The notes: generated by a model from the letters alone, not told the origin. A stretch of 64,000 nt of DNA from Citrobacter amalonaticus (GCF_018323885.1 NZ_AP024585.1:372001-436000), one strand, 5' to 3'; shown: positions 25,086-35,646, numbered from the stretch's first letter. Translations and numbers: made by a program.

Positions 25086-26705
25086 TTACAGCTTCGGCCC
25101 GGCACTGACCAATGCTTCGCCTGCTGGCGTATCGGTGTATTTCTCGAAGTTCTCGATGAACAGTTTCGCCAGCGCAGTGGCTTTTTCCTGCCACTGTTCC
25201 GGAGACCCGTAGGTATTACGCGGGTCGAGAATACGGGTATCCACGCCTGGAAGTTCGGTCGGGATCGCCAGATCAAACATCGGCAGGTTGAAGGTTTCTG
25301 CATCGTCCAGAGAACCGTTCAGGATAGCGTCGATAATGGCGCGGGTATCTTTGATGGAGATACGTTTGCCCGTACCGTTCCAGCCAGTGTTGACCAGGTA
25401 TGCCTGCGCACCTGAGGCCTGCATGCGTTTCACCAGCACTTCAGCATACTGCGTCGGGTGCAGCGACAGGAATGCCGCGCCGAAGCAGGCGGAGAAGGTT
25501 GGCGTCGGCTCGGTGACACCGCGTTCCGTACCCGCCAGTTTAGCCGTGAAGCCAGACAGGAAGTGGTACTGCGTCTGGTTGGCGGTCAGGCGAGAAACCG
25601 GTGGCAGCACGCCAAAAGCATCAGCGGTCAGGAAGATCACCTTCGTGGCATGGCCGGCTTTGGAAACCGGTTTAACGATGTTTTCGATGTGGTAGATAGG
25701 ATAGGAAACGCGGGTATTCTCGGTTTTCGAGCCGTCGTCAAAATCGATAGTCCCATCGTCGCGCACGGTGACGTTTTCTAACAGCGCATCACGGCGGATA
25801 GCGTTGTAGATTTCCGGTTCCGCTTCTTTCGACAGCTTGATCGTTTTTGCGTAGCAACCGCCTTCAAAGTTGAACACGCCATCGTCATCCCAGCCGTGCT
25901 CGTCATCGCCGATCAGACGGCGTTTCGGGTCGGTGGAGAGGGTGGTTTTCCCGGTGCCGGAAAGACCGAAGAACACCGCAACATCGCCTTTCTCGCCCAC
26001 GTTGGCGGAACAGTGCATGGAGGCAATGCCTTTCAGCGGCAGCAGATAGTTCATCACCGAGAACATACCTTTCTTCATTTCGCCGCCGTACCAGGTACCA
26101 CCAATCAGCTGGATACGTTCGGTCAGGTTGAAGGCGACAAAGTTTTCGGAGTTCAGACCCTGCTCTTTCCACTGTGGGTTCGTGCACTTCGCGCCGTTCA
26201 TCACGATAAAGTCAGGCTCAAAGCCTTCCAGTTCGTCATCGCTTGGGCGGATGAACATGTTCTTCACGAAATGCGCCTGCCACGCCACTTCGGTAATGAA
26301 GCGGACAGAGAGACGAGTATCGGCGTTTGCGCCACAGAAAGCATCAACGATAAACAGACGTTTACCGGAAAGTTGTTTAGTGACTAATCCTTTCAGGTGC
26401 TGCCAGGTTTCCTGGGACAGCGGTTTGTTGTCGTTCTTGCCTTTTCCTTTGTCGGACCACCACAGCGTGTCACGCGTGGTGTCATCACGAACAATGTACT
26501 TATCCTTCGGCGAACGTCCGGTGAAAATACCGGTATCAACTGCAACGGCACCCAGGTTCGTCAACACACCACGCTCATAACCTTCCAGGCTTGGGTCTAG
26601 CTCTTCCTGATAAAGGGTTTCATAGCTGGGGTTGTAGACGATATCCTGAACGTCGCTGATACCATAAGCCTTGAGATCTTGCGGGGTTAATCGTTTCACG
26701 CGCAT
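25086..26705 (-). CDS. pckA: Phosphoenolpyruvate carboxykinase (ATP)
   Basis: A 539-residue gluconeogenic enzyme that turns oxaloacetate plus ATP into phosphoenolpyruvate, CO2 and ADP. Visible motifs: the oxaloacetate-site [11 protein letters not shown] near residue 63, kinase-1a P-loop [14 protein letters not shown] near residue 248, kinase-2 [14 protein letters not shown] near residue 265, and [18 protein letters not shown] near residue 440. It stands alone, convergent with envZ. A CRP site about 120 bp upstream fits its strong catabolite control. Confidence 0.98.
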   Translation of the reverse strand: MRVKRLTPQDLKAYGISDVQDIVYNPSYETLYQEELDPSLEGYERGVLTNLGAVAVDTGIFTGRSPKDKYIVRDDTTRDTLWWSDKGKGKNDNKPLSQETWQHLKGLVTKQLSGKRLFIVDAFCGANADTRLSVRFITEVAWQAHFVKNMFIRPSDDELEGFEPDFIVMNGAKCTNPQWKEQGLNSENFVAFNLTERIQLIGGTWYGGEMKKGMFSVMNYLLPLKGIASMHCSANVGEKGDVAVFFGLSGTGKTTLSTDPKRRLIGDDEHGWDDDGVFNFEGGCYAKTIKLSKEAEPEIYNAIRRDALLENVTVRDDGTIDFDDGSKTENTRVSYPIYHIENIVKPVSKAGHATKVIFLTADAFGVLPPVSRLTANQTQYHFLSGFTAKLAGTERGVTEPTPTFSACFGAAFLSLHPTQYAEVLVKRMQASGAQAYLVNTGWNGTGKRISIKDTRAIIDAILNGSLDDAETFNLPMFDLAIPTELPGVDTRILDPRNTYGSPEQWQEKATALAKLFIENFEKYTDTPAGEALVSAGPKL

Positions 26706-26824
26706 ATCACTGCTCCTTAGCCAATATGTATTACCTGGAATAGTAAGGTTTTTTTGGGGGTGTTAACCGCGACAAGGCTCATAGATTTACTTATCTGGAC
26801 AAAATCACGATTGACTGAAAACGC

Positions 26825-26840
26825 TGTGACTCCAGTCACG
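26825..26840. promoter_or_regulatory. CRP-binding site upstream of pckA
   Basis: TGTGA-CTCCAG-TCACG, nearly a perfect CRP palindrome, 120-135 bp upstream of the pckA start. The flanking 26706-27035 spacer is A+T-rich and shows no gene. Confidence 0.85.
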
Positions 26841-27035
26841 AAGCGGGGCTTATTATGGCAGGAATGACTTTTTAGTTGTGGAAAATGTTCCTAAAAGGTT
26901 AAGGATTAGTATTTTTCACGGGAATGTTGTGAGTGTAATCGCATTCATACGGGAAATTAACAAACCACTTACATACAAAATATCGATTCACCACGAAAGA
27001 AAATTTTAGCAAAAAGTGCGGAATTTAGTGCGGAC

Positions 27036-27063
27036 GGTCGGAGACGCATCGCGTCATCCGACC
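27036..27063. repeat. REP-like strong hairpin downstream of hslO
   Basis: GGTCGGA-GACGC pairs with GCGTC-A-TCCGACC. It lies 16 bp beyond the hslO stop and lacks a T-run, so it looks like a REP-type or mRNA-stabilising hairpin and not a typical intrinsic terminator. Confidence 0.65.
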
Positions 27064-27078
27064 GGTTCAGGATATCGA

Positions 27079-27957
27079 TCAGTGAACCTGCGGATCGGCA
27101 GGGGAGGCGTTATTACGGATCTCGGCAATATCCATGGCATTGAACAGGTAGTGGCTCCCGCAATAGTCGCAATGCATATCGATTTCGCCTTCTTCCGCCA
27201 GAATGCTATCCACCTCTTCGTCCGGCAGCGTTTTCAGTGCGCCAGCACAGCGTTCGCGCGAGCAGGTGCATTTGAACTCAACGTCCTGCGGATCGTAAAG
27301 GGTGACCTCTTCTTCGTGATACAGACGCCACAGCACTTCATTGGCTGGCAGGGTCAGTAGCTCTTCCGCCTTGATAGTTTCGGTCAGCGTGGCCAGATGG
27401 TTGAAGTCATCCGCTTGCGCATCCTGGGCTGGCATCACCTGCAACAGCATTCCGCCGGCAGCGGCTTTCCCGTCAACATCACCGGTACGAATGAACAGAC
27501 GGGTTGGCAATTGCTCAGAACGCAGGAAGTAATCTTCCAGACATGCCGCCAGCGTATCGCCTTCCAGACCGACAACGCCCTGATAACGCTCGCCTTCTTC
27601 CGGGGTAATGGTAATGACCAGATAACCATTACCGACCAGCGTTTTCAGGTCAGCATCTTCCGGGATCTCGCCCTGGACGCGCGCCACACCACGCATCTGC
27701 TGATTGTTGTTGCCGTTGATCACCGCCAGGCTCAGCGGACCATCACCCTGGAGCTGAACGGTGATATCACCGGCGAACTTCAGTGTCGCCGTGAGCAGAC
27801 TGGTGGCAACCAGTAACTCAGCGAGAACGGTTTTCACTGGCTGCGGATAAGTATGGTTTTCGAGGATCTGTTGCAGGGTTTCCGATACGGTTACCAGTTC
27901 GCCGCGCACGGCAAAATTTTCAAACAGATAGCGGTGTAATTGGTCATGTTGCGGCAT
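27079..27957 (-). CDS. hslO: HslO (Hsp33), redox-regulated holdase chaperone
   Basis: A 292-residue cytoplasmic chaperone activated by oxidation and heat. The zinc-binding cysteines CTCSRERC near residues 232-239 and CDYCG near residues 265-269 form the redox switch. I use the ATG at 27957 ([15 protein letters not shown]); an ATG two codons upstream at 27963 sits too close to the purine-rich ribosome site. It follows hslR by 24 bp and probably shares a heat-shock operon with it. Confidence 0.97.
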   Translation of the reverse strand: MPQHDQLHRYLFENFAVRGELVTVSETLQQILENHTYPQPVKTVLAELLVATSLLTATLKFAGDITVQLQGDGPLSLAVINGNNNQQMRGVARVQGEIPEDADLKTLVGNGYLVITITPEEGERYQGVVGLEGDTLAACLEDYFLRSEQLPTRLFIRTGDVDGKAAAGGMLLQVMPAQDAQADDFNHLATLTETIKAEELLTLPANEVLWRLYHEEEVTLYDPQDVEFKCTCSRERCAGALKTLPDEEVDSILAEEGEIDMHCDYCGSHYLFNAMDIAEIRNNASPADPQVH

Positions 27958-27981
27958 AATCATCTCTCTAGCGGGCGACAG

Positions 27982-28383
27982 TTATTCACTGTCGCCGTGT
28001 TTAAATCGTAACAGGTCACGGCGTTCTTTTTTGTCCGGTCGCCTGTCCGGGTGCGGCATGGTCAGAGCGTTAAGCTTACGCGCCAGCGCCATTTTTTCGC
28101 GTTTCTCTATGCTTTCCGTTGTCTCTTCGTACAGAGTGACGGCTTCGCTGGCCGGACGACGCTGCTCGGTGATCGCCTTGATCACCACCGTTCGCTCGTC
28201 GTTGCCCTGACGCAGCGTTAGCGTGGCGTTCAGTTCGACGATCTTGCTTGGCTTACTGCGCTGTCCGTTATAGTGAACTTTCCCGCCGTCCACCATTTCG
28301 CGGGCCAGTGCGCGGGTTTTATAAAACCGCGCAGCCCAAAGCCATTTATCCAGTCTGACCTCAACCGAGGGCTTCTCTTTCAT
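27982..28383 (-). CDS. hslR: HslR (Hsp15), ribosome-associated heat-shock protein
   Basis: A 133-residue basic protein with an S4-type RNA-binding domain (VRLDKWLWAARFYKTRALAR, residues 9-28) and a Lys/Arg-rich C-terminus. It binds free 50S subunits carrying a nascent chain and helps recycle them after heat stress. It starts 10 bp after yrfG and precedes hslO. Confidence 0.97.
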   Translation of the reverse strand: MKEKPSVEVRLDKWLWAARFYKTRALAREMVDGGKVHYNGQRSKPSKIVELNATLTLRQGNDERTVVIKAITEQRRPASEAVTLYEETTESIEKREKMALARKLNALTMPHPDRRPDKKERRDLLRFKHGDSE

Positions 28384-28393
28384 GGCGTCTCCT

Positions 28394-29062
28394 TCACATC
28401 AGTGAGGGGATCAGTCGGCGGTAGTCATTCAATGACGGATGGCGCGCATACTGTTTTTCCGCAACGCCAGAGTCGGGGTTAGTCACGCCGAGGCAATAAC
28501 GAATACCAAACTTCGCCGCCGCATCGAGAATAGGTTCGCTATCGTCGATAAACAGCGTTTTCTCTGCACTCATTCCCGTTTCTTCCGCCACGGCGCGCCA
28601 TAACCGCTGATCCTCTTTGGGATATCCAAATGTGTGGGTAGAAAGTAATAAATCAAGGTGTGAGGCCAGACCGGTATGCTCCAGCTTCACGGCCAGATTA
28701 TGCGGATGCGCATTGGTCAGCAAAATCCGCCGTTTACCGCAGGCTTTGAGCGCGTCTAAAAAGGGGATTGTATCGTCACGTAACACCGCTCGCGGCCCCA
28801 TTGCGGTAGTCATCGCGCAGATATCCAGACCCAGACGGTCGCTCCAGTAATCAAGACAGTACCAGTTTAGCGTATGCTGCACGGCATGATATTCCTGGCG
28901 GATGCGTTCCTGCGCCTCTTGTGGCGAGATCCCGTTCTGCGCGCCGTAGGTCTCAGGCACCAGCTTTTGCCAGAAGTAGTTATCAAACGCCAGGTCGAGC
29001 AGCGTGCCGTCCATGTCTAACAGAACGGTATCCACGTTCTGCCAGGCAATATCAATATGCAT
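28394..29062 (-). CDS. yrfG: YrfG, HAD-family GMP/IMP 5'-nucleotidase
   Basis: A 222-residue HAD hydrolase; the ATG at 29062 with GGAGAG upstream gives the expected length. Motif I is LLDMDGTLLDLAFD (residues 14-27), motif II ILLTNAHPHN, motif III/IV PKEDQRLW and FIDDSEPILDAA. E. coli YrfG dephosphorylates GMP and IMP. It lies between igaA and hslR in the same direction, 65 bp after igaA. Confidence 0.95.
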   Translation of the reverse strand: MHIDIAWQNVDTVLLDMDGTLLDLAFDNYFWQKLVPETYGAQNGISPQEAQERIRQEYHAVQHTLNWYCLDYWSDRLGLDICAMTTAMGPRAVLRDDTIPFLDALKACGKRRILLTNAHPHNLAVKLEHTGLASHLDLLLSTHTFGYPKEDQRLWRAVAEETGMSAEKTLFIDDSEPILDAAAKFGIRYCLGVTNPDSGVAEKQYARHPSLNDYRRLIPSLM

Positions 29063-29127
29063 GGGAACTCTCCAGAAGAAAACGCGATGCGGCACAGGGT
29101 AGCACACCCGGTGCCGCAGACATGTTA

Positions 29128-31260
29128 TCAGATGAGGCTTTCCGGAGCGCTGATGAGCTTCGGATTCAGACAGCTTTCATAGTACTGTTGAATCTCCATC
29201 ATGCGGGTGCGATGACGCTGGTAGCGGCGGAATGCCTGTACGCCATTATAGAGTGTGCAGGCTAACATCGTCAGCATCAGCAGCGTGGTGCCGAGGTAAC
29301 GCCACAAACCAGAACGATCGGGGATGCGGTGCAGGGCGATATGCTGCGTGCCATTGGCGTCAGTATAGATATTGGTGACAATCCCTTCGGCGCTAAACGG
29401 CGTGTTCATCAGCATTTGTGCCAGTCGCTGGAAGGCGCTCCACTGTTCCTGCGCCGGGTAATCGTACAGCGATACGGTCGGCCAGGGCTGATCGACCAGA
29501 TCGCTGCCTTCATCGCTGACAATCAGGAATCCGCCAGGAGCGGGGCTGTTCAGCGATTGGGCGGCGCGGGCGGTCTCGCGGGTAATAAAGGGCGCCGTGG
29601 AGGTGGTAACCAGATTGTCGAGCGATTCGGCGCTGACGGGACGCAGCAGAACGTTAACACCATCCAGTTTGCCCGCGTTGGCCCGTTTCACCAGCGCGCT
29701 CCAGTCTTTACTGTTCCCCAGGTTAACCAGCGCATTTTTGAGGCGTACGCACTCGTCTTCTGCCGCGCACAACTCAGCGGTTTTCAGGACGATATCGCCA
29801 AAATCATCCAGCAGCACCATGCCCGATTTTTGAATGGCGGAGCGCAAGGCCGCGCTGACGCGAGAGTCATCTTCCGGTTTGGGGTGCAACTGGCGGTTAA
29901 CGGCCTGCGAGAGCGCAGTGGCTTTGTTCACCAGATCGGATTCCGGCAACGGCAGCGCAGGGGCGTCATTCCAGATGATTTGCGAGCAGTCAAACGGCAT
30001 AAACGGTGAACTGGTTTGTGCGCTCCAGGTGCCCTGCGCATGAATATTACACATGCCGGTCCCGCGAAGATTTAACGTGTCGCCGACGCGCACGCCGGAC
30101 TGTTCAAGCTGTTTTACGCTGGTCGCTTCGATGGTTTGTGCACCTTTCATCCACGACAGCGTGAACTTAATCGGCATATCGAGCGGGATCCAGAATAACA
30201 GCATCATCAGCACCAGCAGTGAGCCACCGGCGATGATCGTGCTGCGTACCCAGTGCTGCAACGGGAAGTTTTTAACCTCGTCATGCAGGGATAAAAACCG
30301 TCCCTGACGCACGACGTGGCGATCGAGATAAATATCAATATCTGTTTGCTGGCCGAGATCTTGCGCAATGTAAGGCTGCCAGTGGCTTGGATACACCAGG
30401 TCGATAATCCCCAGCGAGATATTGTTGATCTGCTCCTGGTCATTTTCGCCAAACAGTCCCCAGCGGCGCGGCGTTCCCCGCAGGCAGTGAATTTCGCGTA
30501 GTGCGGATTTCGATGGCGGTGCGAATAAGCCCCACAATCCTGCCGCCAGCAACAGCACGGCTCCGCCCACCATCCACGGCACAAAGACGTCCGGCGTAAC
30601 CAGACAGAAAAAGAATAGCAGGAAGGCGGCGACAATTAACAGCGCTTCGCGGAAACCGGCCGGGCGGCTGAGCGCATATTCTTCATGCGTCTCCTGACGA
30701 ATGTTCAGCAACTCAATTTGTTCGCTCTCTTCGCCGCGAATCGACGCCTGTGTGGATGTGGTCGGTTGCAGCGCGTAACCACGCGCCTCCTGCATATACT
30801 CTTGCAGGGAATGACCATTTAGCGAGATCACCAGCGGCAGCGTATCGGTGTGGATCAGCTCAACGCTGTTTTCATCATTAATGTACTGTTCCCAAAAGGG
30901 AGGCAGATGGACTTCGACGGAATCGAGGTAGTAGCGCCACTTATTCGGATCGTCCGTCGTGATGCCGTAGCGGGTGATTGAGTGGGTCAGAATGATGACG
31001 TTATTGCTTTCAGCATTCAGCGTCAGGGAAACAGGGGCTGCGCTGGCGCCCGTCGGACCGGGTACCTGCTGGATTTGACTCAGGCTATCAAGATAATTTT
31101 CAACGGCGCTGCGTTCTTCAGGCGTGAGTTTGCGCGTTGCCGCCTCTGAGAATGCATTTGTCCACGGCAGCTTACGCCGTCTGGCACGAACGTTAAGTCG
31201 CCACCAGGCCAGCAATGCGCAGACCAGCAACGCCGCTAAAAAAATCAGAATGGTGCTCAT
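29128..31260 (-). CDS. igaA: IgaA, inner-membrane negative regulator of the Rcs phosphorelay
   Basis: A 710-residue membrane protein, the length of Salmonella IgaA (YrfF in E. coli). TM1 is at residues 2-18; a cytoplasmic region follows; two close membrane segments lie at about 205-250, another at about 340-360; a large periplasmic domain with cysteines (MCNIH, CSQII, ELCAAEDECVRL) follows; and a last membrane segment sits near residue 655. It holds the Rcs system off by contacting RcsD and is essential when Rcs is intact. Expressed divergently from nudE. Confidence 0.96.
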   Translation of the reverse strand: MSTILIFLAALLVCALLAWWRLNVRARRRKLPWTNAFSEAATRKLTPEERSAVENYLDSLSQIQQVPGPTGASAAPVSLTLNAESNNVIILTHSITRYGITTDDPNKWRYYLDSVEVHLPPFWEQYINDENSVELIHTDTLPLVISLNGHSLQEYMQEARGYALQPTTSTQASIRGEESEQIELLNIRQETHEEYALSRPAGFREALLIVAAFLLFFFCLVTPDVFVPWMVGGAVLLLAAGLWGLFAPPSKSALREIHCLRGTPRRWGLFGENDQEQINNISLGIIDLVYPSHWQPYIAQDLGQQTDIDIYLDRHVVRQGRFLSLHDEVKNFPLQHWVRSTIIAGGSLLVLMMLLFWIPLDMPIKFTLSWMKGAQTIEATSVKQLEQSGVRVGDTLNLRGTGMCNIHAQGTWSAQTSSPFMPFDCSQIIWNDAPALPLPESDLVNKATALSQAVNRQLHPKPEDDSRVSAALRSAIQKSGMVLLDDFGDIVLKTAELCAAEDECVRLKNALVNLGNSKDWSALVKRANAGKLDGVNVLLRPVSAESLDNLVTTSTAPFITRETARAAQSLNSPAPGGFLIVSDEGSDLVDQPWPTVSLYDYPAQEQWSAFQRLAQMLMNTPFSAEGIVTNIYTDANGTQHIALHRIPDRSGLWRYLGTTLLMLTMLACTLYNGVQAFRRYQRHRTRMMEIQQYYESCLNPKLISAPESLI

Positions 31261-31584
31261 GCTTTCCCCATCTTACTTAATCTGTCAGGTGTGGTCAGTC
31301 GCACCCTGTCACAATGAACGTGATCCCGTGGTTGGCTATCGGCAAGCATGGAGTTGAACTTGAGCATTTTTCAGCGCATCCCAGTGAATGCTGATGATAG
31401 CAAAACCTGCAAAAGCGGAATATCAGCAAATTCCTGGACCTATTTCAACCTATTGACTTTTAATTTGAAATAGGAATTATATTTTTATTAGGTTACATAA
31501 ATGTAAATAACTGGCAATTCGCATTGCCGAAACCGTGTTGCGTATCGCACAATAACGACTGATTTCACGGCATAGATTCTCACG
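31261..31584. other. igaA / nudE divergent intergenic region
   Basis: A 324-bp spacer with no supported gene. The nudE-proximal half is strongly A+T-rich (31440-31510), with several possible -10 elements such as TATATT and TACATAAAT. No regulator site could be named. Confidence 0.5.
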
Positions 31585-32145
31585 ATGAGCAAATCATTAC
31601 AAAAACCCACCATTCTGAACGTCGAAACTGTCGCACAGTCGCGGCTATTTAGCGTTGAAAGCGTGGACCTCGAATTCAGCAACGGCGTGCGTCGTGTCTA
31701 TGAACGGATGCGTCCCTCGACCCGTGAAGCGGTAATGATTGTTCCGATCGTTGACGATCACCTGATTCTGATTCGTGAATACGCGGTGGGAACGGAGTCC
31801 TATGAGCTGGGCTTTTCCAAAGGGTTGATCGACCCGGGTGAAAGCGTGTTTGAAGCGGCGAACCGGGAACTGAAAGAAGAGGTCGGTTTTGGGGCAAACG
31901 ATCTGACTTTTTTAAAAAAACTCAGCATGGCGCCGTCTTACTTTTCCAGCAAGATGAATATCGTGGTGGCGGAAGACCTTTTTCCCGAGTCACTGGAAGG
32001 CGATGAACCCGAACCGTTGCCGCAGGTGCGCTGGCCGCTGGCGCATCTGATGGATCTGCTGGAAGACCCCGACTTTACCGAAGCACGAAACGTGAGCGCG
32101 TTGTTTCTTGTACGCGAATGGCTGAAAGGGCAGGGACGGCTGTAA
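31585..32145 (+). CDS. nudE: NudE, Nudix ADP-sugar/NADH diphosphatase
   Basis: A 186-residue cytoplasmic hydrolase of ADP-ribose, Ap3A and NADH. The full Nudix box is visible: GLIDPGESVFEAANRELKEE followed by VGF, near residues 80-102. The protein has the E. coli NudE length. It is transcribed alone and ends at a terminator shared with mrcA. Confidence 0.97.
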   Translation: MSKSLQKPTILNVETVAQSRLFSVESVDLEFSNGVRRVYERMRPSTREAVMIVPIVDDHLILIREYAVGTESYELGFSKGLIDPGESVFEAANRELKEEVGFGANDLTFLKKLSMAPSYFSSKMNIVVAEDLFPESLEGDEPEPLPQVRWPLAHLMDLLEDPDFTEARNVSALFLVREWLKGQGRL

Positions 32146-32165
32146 ACGGGTCCCCTGAAGGAATG

Positions 32166-32191
32166 AAAAAAGGCGCCGCAGCGCCTTTTTT
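32166..32191. terminator. Bidirectional terminator between nudE and mrcA
   Basis: AAAAAAGGCGC (32166-32176) pairs with GCGCCTTTTTT (32181-32191) around a CGCA loop, with A- and T-runs on either side. Confidence 0.95.
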
Positions 32192-32193
32192 AT

Positions 32194-34770
32194 TTAGAAC
32201 AGTTCGTGTGTCTCACCACCGTCAGTGATGGTCGTTCCCACCTCATGCACCGCCTGCTGTGTCGGCTGCGTGCCTTCGATGAAATATTCTGCCCGACTGT
32301 TACCGCCGTTTGCCAGTTGTCCGGTGCTGCGATCGATATTGACCGTGACGATGCCTGGTGGCGGCGTCAGCGGCTCCTCAGGAACCCCTTCCAGCACCAC
32401 TTTCATGTAAGCATCCCACGCGGGTTGCGCACTTTTCGCACCGCCTTCGTAGCCAGAGATTTGATCTTTGATCGCTCCAGAGGCGGTGGTGCGCCCCAGG
32501 TCACGGCGGTGATCGTCAAATCCAATCCATACGGAGGTGACTACCCCTGGGCCGTAGCCGGAGAACCAGGCGTCTTTCGAGCTGTTGGTGGTCCCGGTTT
32601 TACCGCCGATATCGTGGCGATTCAGATCACGACCTGCACGCCAGCCGGTACCCATCCAGCCGGGTTCGCCGAAAATGTTGGTATTCAGCGCGCTCTTGAT
32701 CAGGAAAGCCAGCGGCGTGTTGATCACGTGCGGTGCGTACTCTTGCGCCCCGGTCTGCGCCACTAACGCTTGATTTGCCTGCTCCAGTTTGGGCATTGGC
32801 ACGGCGGCGTTCTGCTGCTCGCCAGAGATGGAGACATCTTCGACGTTGCTGTTTTCCAGAACGTTGGATTTCTGGGTATCACCGTAAATCACCGGAATAT
32901 CACACTCCGGGCAGGCGATTTTCGGCTTCGCTTCGAAAATTACGCCGTTCTGGTCCGTTTCGATCTTGCTGATGAAATAGGGATCGACCAGGAAGCCGCC
33001 GTTCGACATGACGGCATAACCACGCGCCACCTGTAGCGGGGTAAATGACGCGGAGCCCAGCGCCAGGGATTCGGTACGCACAATGTTTTGTGCCGGGAAG
33101 CCGAAACGCTGCAGATATTCCGCCGCGTAGTCCACGCCCATGGCCCGCATAGCGCGTACCATTACCACGTTTTTCGATTCGCCCAGCCCCTGACGTAAAC
33201 GAATCGGGCCTGCGTACTGCGGTGGTGAGTTTTTCGGACGCCAGTCGGAACCGGCACCAGCATCCCAGCGAGAAATTGGCACGTCGTTCAGCATACTCGC
33301 CAGCGTCAGACCTTTGTCCATCGCGGCAGTGTAGAGGAACGGCTTAATGTTAGAACCGACCTGACGCAGCGCCTGAGTGGCACGGTTGAACTTGCTCTGG
33401 TTAAAGTCAAAACCGCCGACCAGCGCCAGCACGGCCCCGTTTTTCGGATTGATTGAGACCAGCGCGGAGTTCACATCCGGAACCTGCGCCAGCCACCAGG
33501 CTTCGCCCATCTTCCGCACCCAGATCTGCTGACCGGTCTGCACCGCGTCAGTGACCTTACGCGGCGTCGGGCCTTGCTGAGTATCCGAACGATAAGGACG
33601 CGCCCAACGAATGCCTTCCATCCGCAGCGAGACCGAAGTGCCGTCTGCCAGAGTCGCCGTCGCTTCCTGCGGGTTTGCACTGGTGATCACCGCTGGCAGC
33701 AACGGCCCGTAAGTTGGCAGCGCTTTCAGCGTATCGGTGATTTTCTTACTGTCCCATGCGGTTTCACCCACTTTCCACAGCACGTTGGCCGGACCGCGAT
33801 AGCCGTGGCGCATGTCATAGTCCAGCACATTATTACGTACCGCCTGTTGCGCGGCCTGCTGCACCTTACGGGTGATCGTGGTGTAAATGCGGTAACCGTC
33901 TTCATAGGCGTTTTCGCCATAACGGTTGTACATCTCCTGACGCACCATTTCTGACAGGTACGGGGCGGAGAAAGCGATTTCCGGCGCATGATAGTTGGCG
34001 TCGATCGGCTCATTCCGCGCCTGATCGTACTGTGCCTGAGTGATGTACCCTTCGCTCAGCATGCGCGACAGCACCACGTTACGACGTGCGGTCGCGCGGT
34101 CCATCGAATAAAGCGGGTTAAAGGTAGAAGGCGCTTTCGGCAGGCCGGCAATTACCGCGATCTCACCCAGATCCAACTGGTCGACTGATTTACCGAAATA
34201 GACCTGCGCCGCCGCCCCGACGCCATAAGCGCGGTAACCGAGGTAGATCTTGTTCAGATAGAGTTCGAGGATCTCATCTTTACTCAGCAACTGCTCAATG
34301 CGGATCGCCAGGAACACTTCCTTAATCTTACGCATCAACGTGCGTTCAGGACTGAGGAAGAAATTTCTTGCGAGCTGCTGCGTGATGGTACTCGCCCCTT
34401 GCGAGGCGTGACCGGAGAACAGCGCTACGCTTGCCGCACGGAAAATCCCCACCGGGTCAACGCCGTGGTGCTCATAGAAACGACTGTCTTCTGTGGCGAT
34501 AAAGGCTTTGACCATTTCCGGCGGGATCTGATTGAGCGTCACCGGAATACGACGTTTTTCACCATATTGCGCAATGAGCTCGCCATCTGCGCTGTAAACC
34601 TGCATCGGGATCTGCAAACGCACATCTTTAAGCGTCGCGACGTCAGGTAACTGTGGCTCAATATAGCGATAGAGGCCATAAATCGAGCCTGCTCCCAGCA
34701 GGATGCAACATACTGCAAGGATCAATAAATACTTTACGAACTTCACCGGAGATTTCCCATTTAGTTTCAT
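32194..34770 (-). CDS. mrcA: Penicillin-binding protein 1A, bifunctional peptidoglycan synthase
   Basis: An 858-residue inner-membrane enzyme, counted from the ATG at 34770; an in-frame GTG at 34746 gives the 850-residue form (VKFVKYLLILAV) annotated in E. coli, and I cannot decide between them as neither has a strong ribosome site. TM helix near residues 10-32; glycosyltransferase GT51 domain with ATEDSRFYEHHGVDP and ASTITQQLARN near residues 90-150; OB-like insert; transpeptidase domain with SNIKPF (Ser-x-x-Lys: QVGSNIKPF), SKNVVMVRA and KTGTTNSSKDAWF. It is divergent from hofM. Confidence 0.98.
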   Translation of the reverse strand: MKLNGKSPVKFVKYLLILAVCCILLGAGSIYGLYRYIEPQLPDVATLKDVRLQIPMQVYSADGELIAQYGEKRRIPVTLNQIPPEMVKAFIATEDSRFYEHHGVDPVGIFRAASVALFSGHASQGASTITQQLARNFFLSPERTLMRKIKEVFLAIRIEQLLSKDEILELYLNKIYLGYRAYGVGAAAQVYFGKSVDQLDLGEIAVIAGLPKAPSTFNPLYSMDRATARRNVVLSRMLSEGYITQAQYDQARNEPIDANYHAPEIAFSAPYLSEMVRQEMYNRYGENAYEDGYRIYTTITRKVQQAAQQAVRNNVLDYDMRHGYRGPANVLWKVGETAWDSKKITDTLKALPTYGPLLPAVITSANPQEATATLADGTSVSLRMEGIRWARPYRSDTQQGPTPRKVTDAVQTGQQIWVRKMGEAWWLAQVPDVNSALVSINPKNGAVLALVGGFDFNQSKFNRATQALRQVGSNIKPFLYTAAMDKGLTLASMLNDVPISRWDAGAGSDWRPKNSPPQYAGPIRLRQGLGESKNVVMVRAMRAMGVDYAAEYLQRFGFPAQNIVRTESLALGSASFTPLQVARGYAVMSNGGFLVDPYFISKIETDQNGVIFEAKPKIACPECDIPVIYGDTQKSNVLENSNVEDVSISGEQQNAAVPMPKLEQANQALVAQTGAQEYAPHVINTPLAFLIKSALNTNIFGEPGWMGTGWRAGRDLNRHDIGGKTGTTNSSKDAWFSGYGPGVVTSVWIGFDDHRRDLGRTTASGAIKDQISGYEGGAKSAQPAWDAYMKVVLEGVPEEPLTPPPGIVTVNIDRSTGQLANGGNSRAEYFIEGTQPTQQAVHEVGTTITDGGETHELF

Positions 34771-34866
34771 TTGGGCAGTTTATAAACAACCGCGCGGTAG
34801 TATAAAGGCAAGCCAGACGCATTGATATACCCGTGAGAGCGACGGGTGATAAGGAGATCATCAGCA

Positions 34867-35646
34867 ATGGCTTTCAGATTCTGGCAAGTCGGCCTGCACA
34901 TTCAGCCACACGAAGCCCTGGCGGTTGCCGTCGTTCGCGGCGCGTCAGGTTGGTATCTACAGCGCTGGTGGCGTCTGCCGCTGGCGCAACACACAATCAG
35001 CGACGGACATTTCCACGACGCCGAACAACTTGTGGCGGTGTTACAACCGTGGAGTCGCGAGCTGCCGCAACGCCACCATATACACCTCTCTTTTCCTGCG
35101 AGTCGGACGCGGCAAAAGCGCTTTCCCCGCCCTTCAATGTCGCTTCGCGAGCGTGAACAAACGGCCTGGTTGACCGGTTCGATGGCGCGTGAACTGGATA
35201 TGGAGTCGGCAGCTCTGCGCTTTGACTATAGCGAAGATGCGCTCGCCCCGGCCTATACGGTTACCGCCGCGCAGGACAAAGAGATTTCGGCTCTGTTAAC
35301 GCTGGCGAAAACACTCGGTGTAAACGTCACGGCGATCACCCCAGATGCCTGCGCATTGCAGCGTCTGCTGCCTTTTCTTTCCCCGGAACAAACCTGCCTG
35401 GTGTGGCGCGATGACACGCAGTGGCTGTGGGCGACGCGCAACGCATGGGGGCGTAAATCGCGGGCAGAGATAGCTCATCTTCACGACCTGGCTGCCGGAC
35501 TCTCCCTCAGAAGCGAAGAGGTGGCGCTCTGCGCAGACGAGGGGTTTGACCCCTGGCGGGCGGTTTCAATTCGTCAGCCTCCCGTACCCAGGGAAGGTCA
35601 TGCATTCGCCGTTGCGCTAGGACTGGCGCTGGGAGAAATGCGTTGA
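34867..35646 (+). CDS. hofM: HofM, PilM-like protein of the DNA-use (type IV pilus-like) cluster
   Basis: A 259-residue protein from the ATG at 34867, resembling E. coli HofM (YrfD). It has an actin-like/PilM fold feel (LHIQPHEALAVAVVRG; FDYSEDALAPAYTVTAAQ) and is the first gene of hofMNOPQ. The products resemble PilMNOPQ and are required for using DNA as a nutrient in E. coli. A short perfect inverted repeat, ACCCGT and ACGGGT (34829-34847), lies just before the AAGGAGA-type ribosome site. No clear CRP-S site was seen. Confidence 0.93.
   Translation: MAFRFWQVGLHIQPHEALAVAVVRGASGWYLQRWWRLPLAQHTISDGHFHDAEQLVAVLQPWSRELPQRHHIHLSFPASRTRQKRFPRPSMSLREREQTAWLTGSMARELDMESAALRFDYSEDALAPAYTVTAAQDKEISALLTLAKTLGVNVTAITPDACALQRLLPFLSPEQTCLVWRDDTQWLWATRNAWGRKSRAEIAHLHDLAAGLSLRSEEVALCADEGFDPWRAVSIRQPPVPREGHAFAVALGLALGEMR

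Noticed and set aside
29329..30009. 226-codon plus-strand frame opposite igaA
   Set aside because: Shadow of igaA; no family features.
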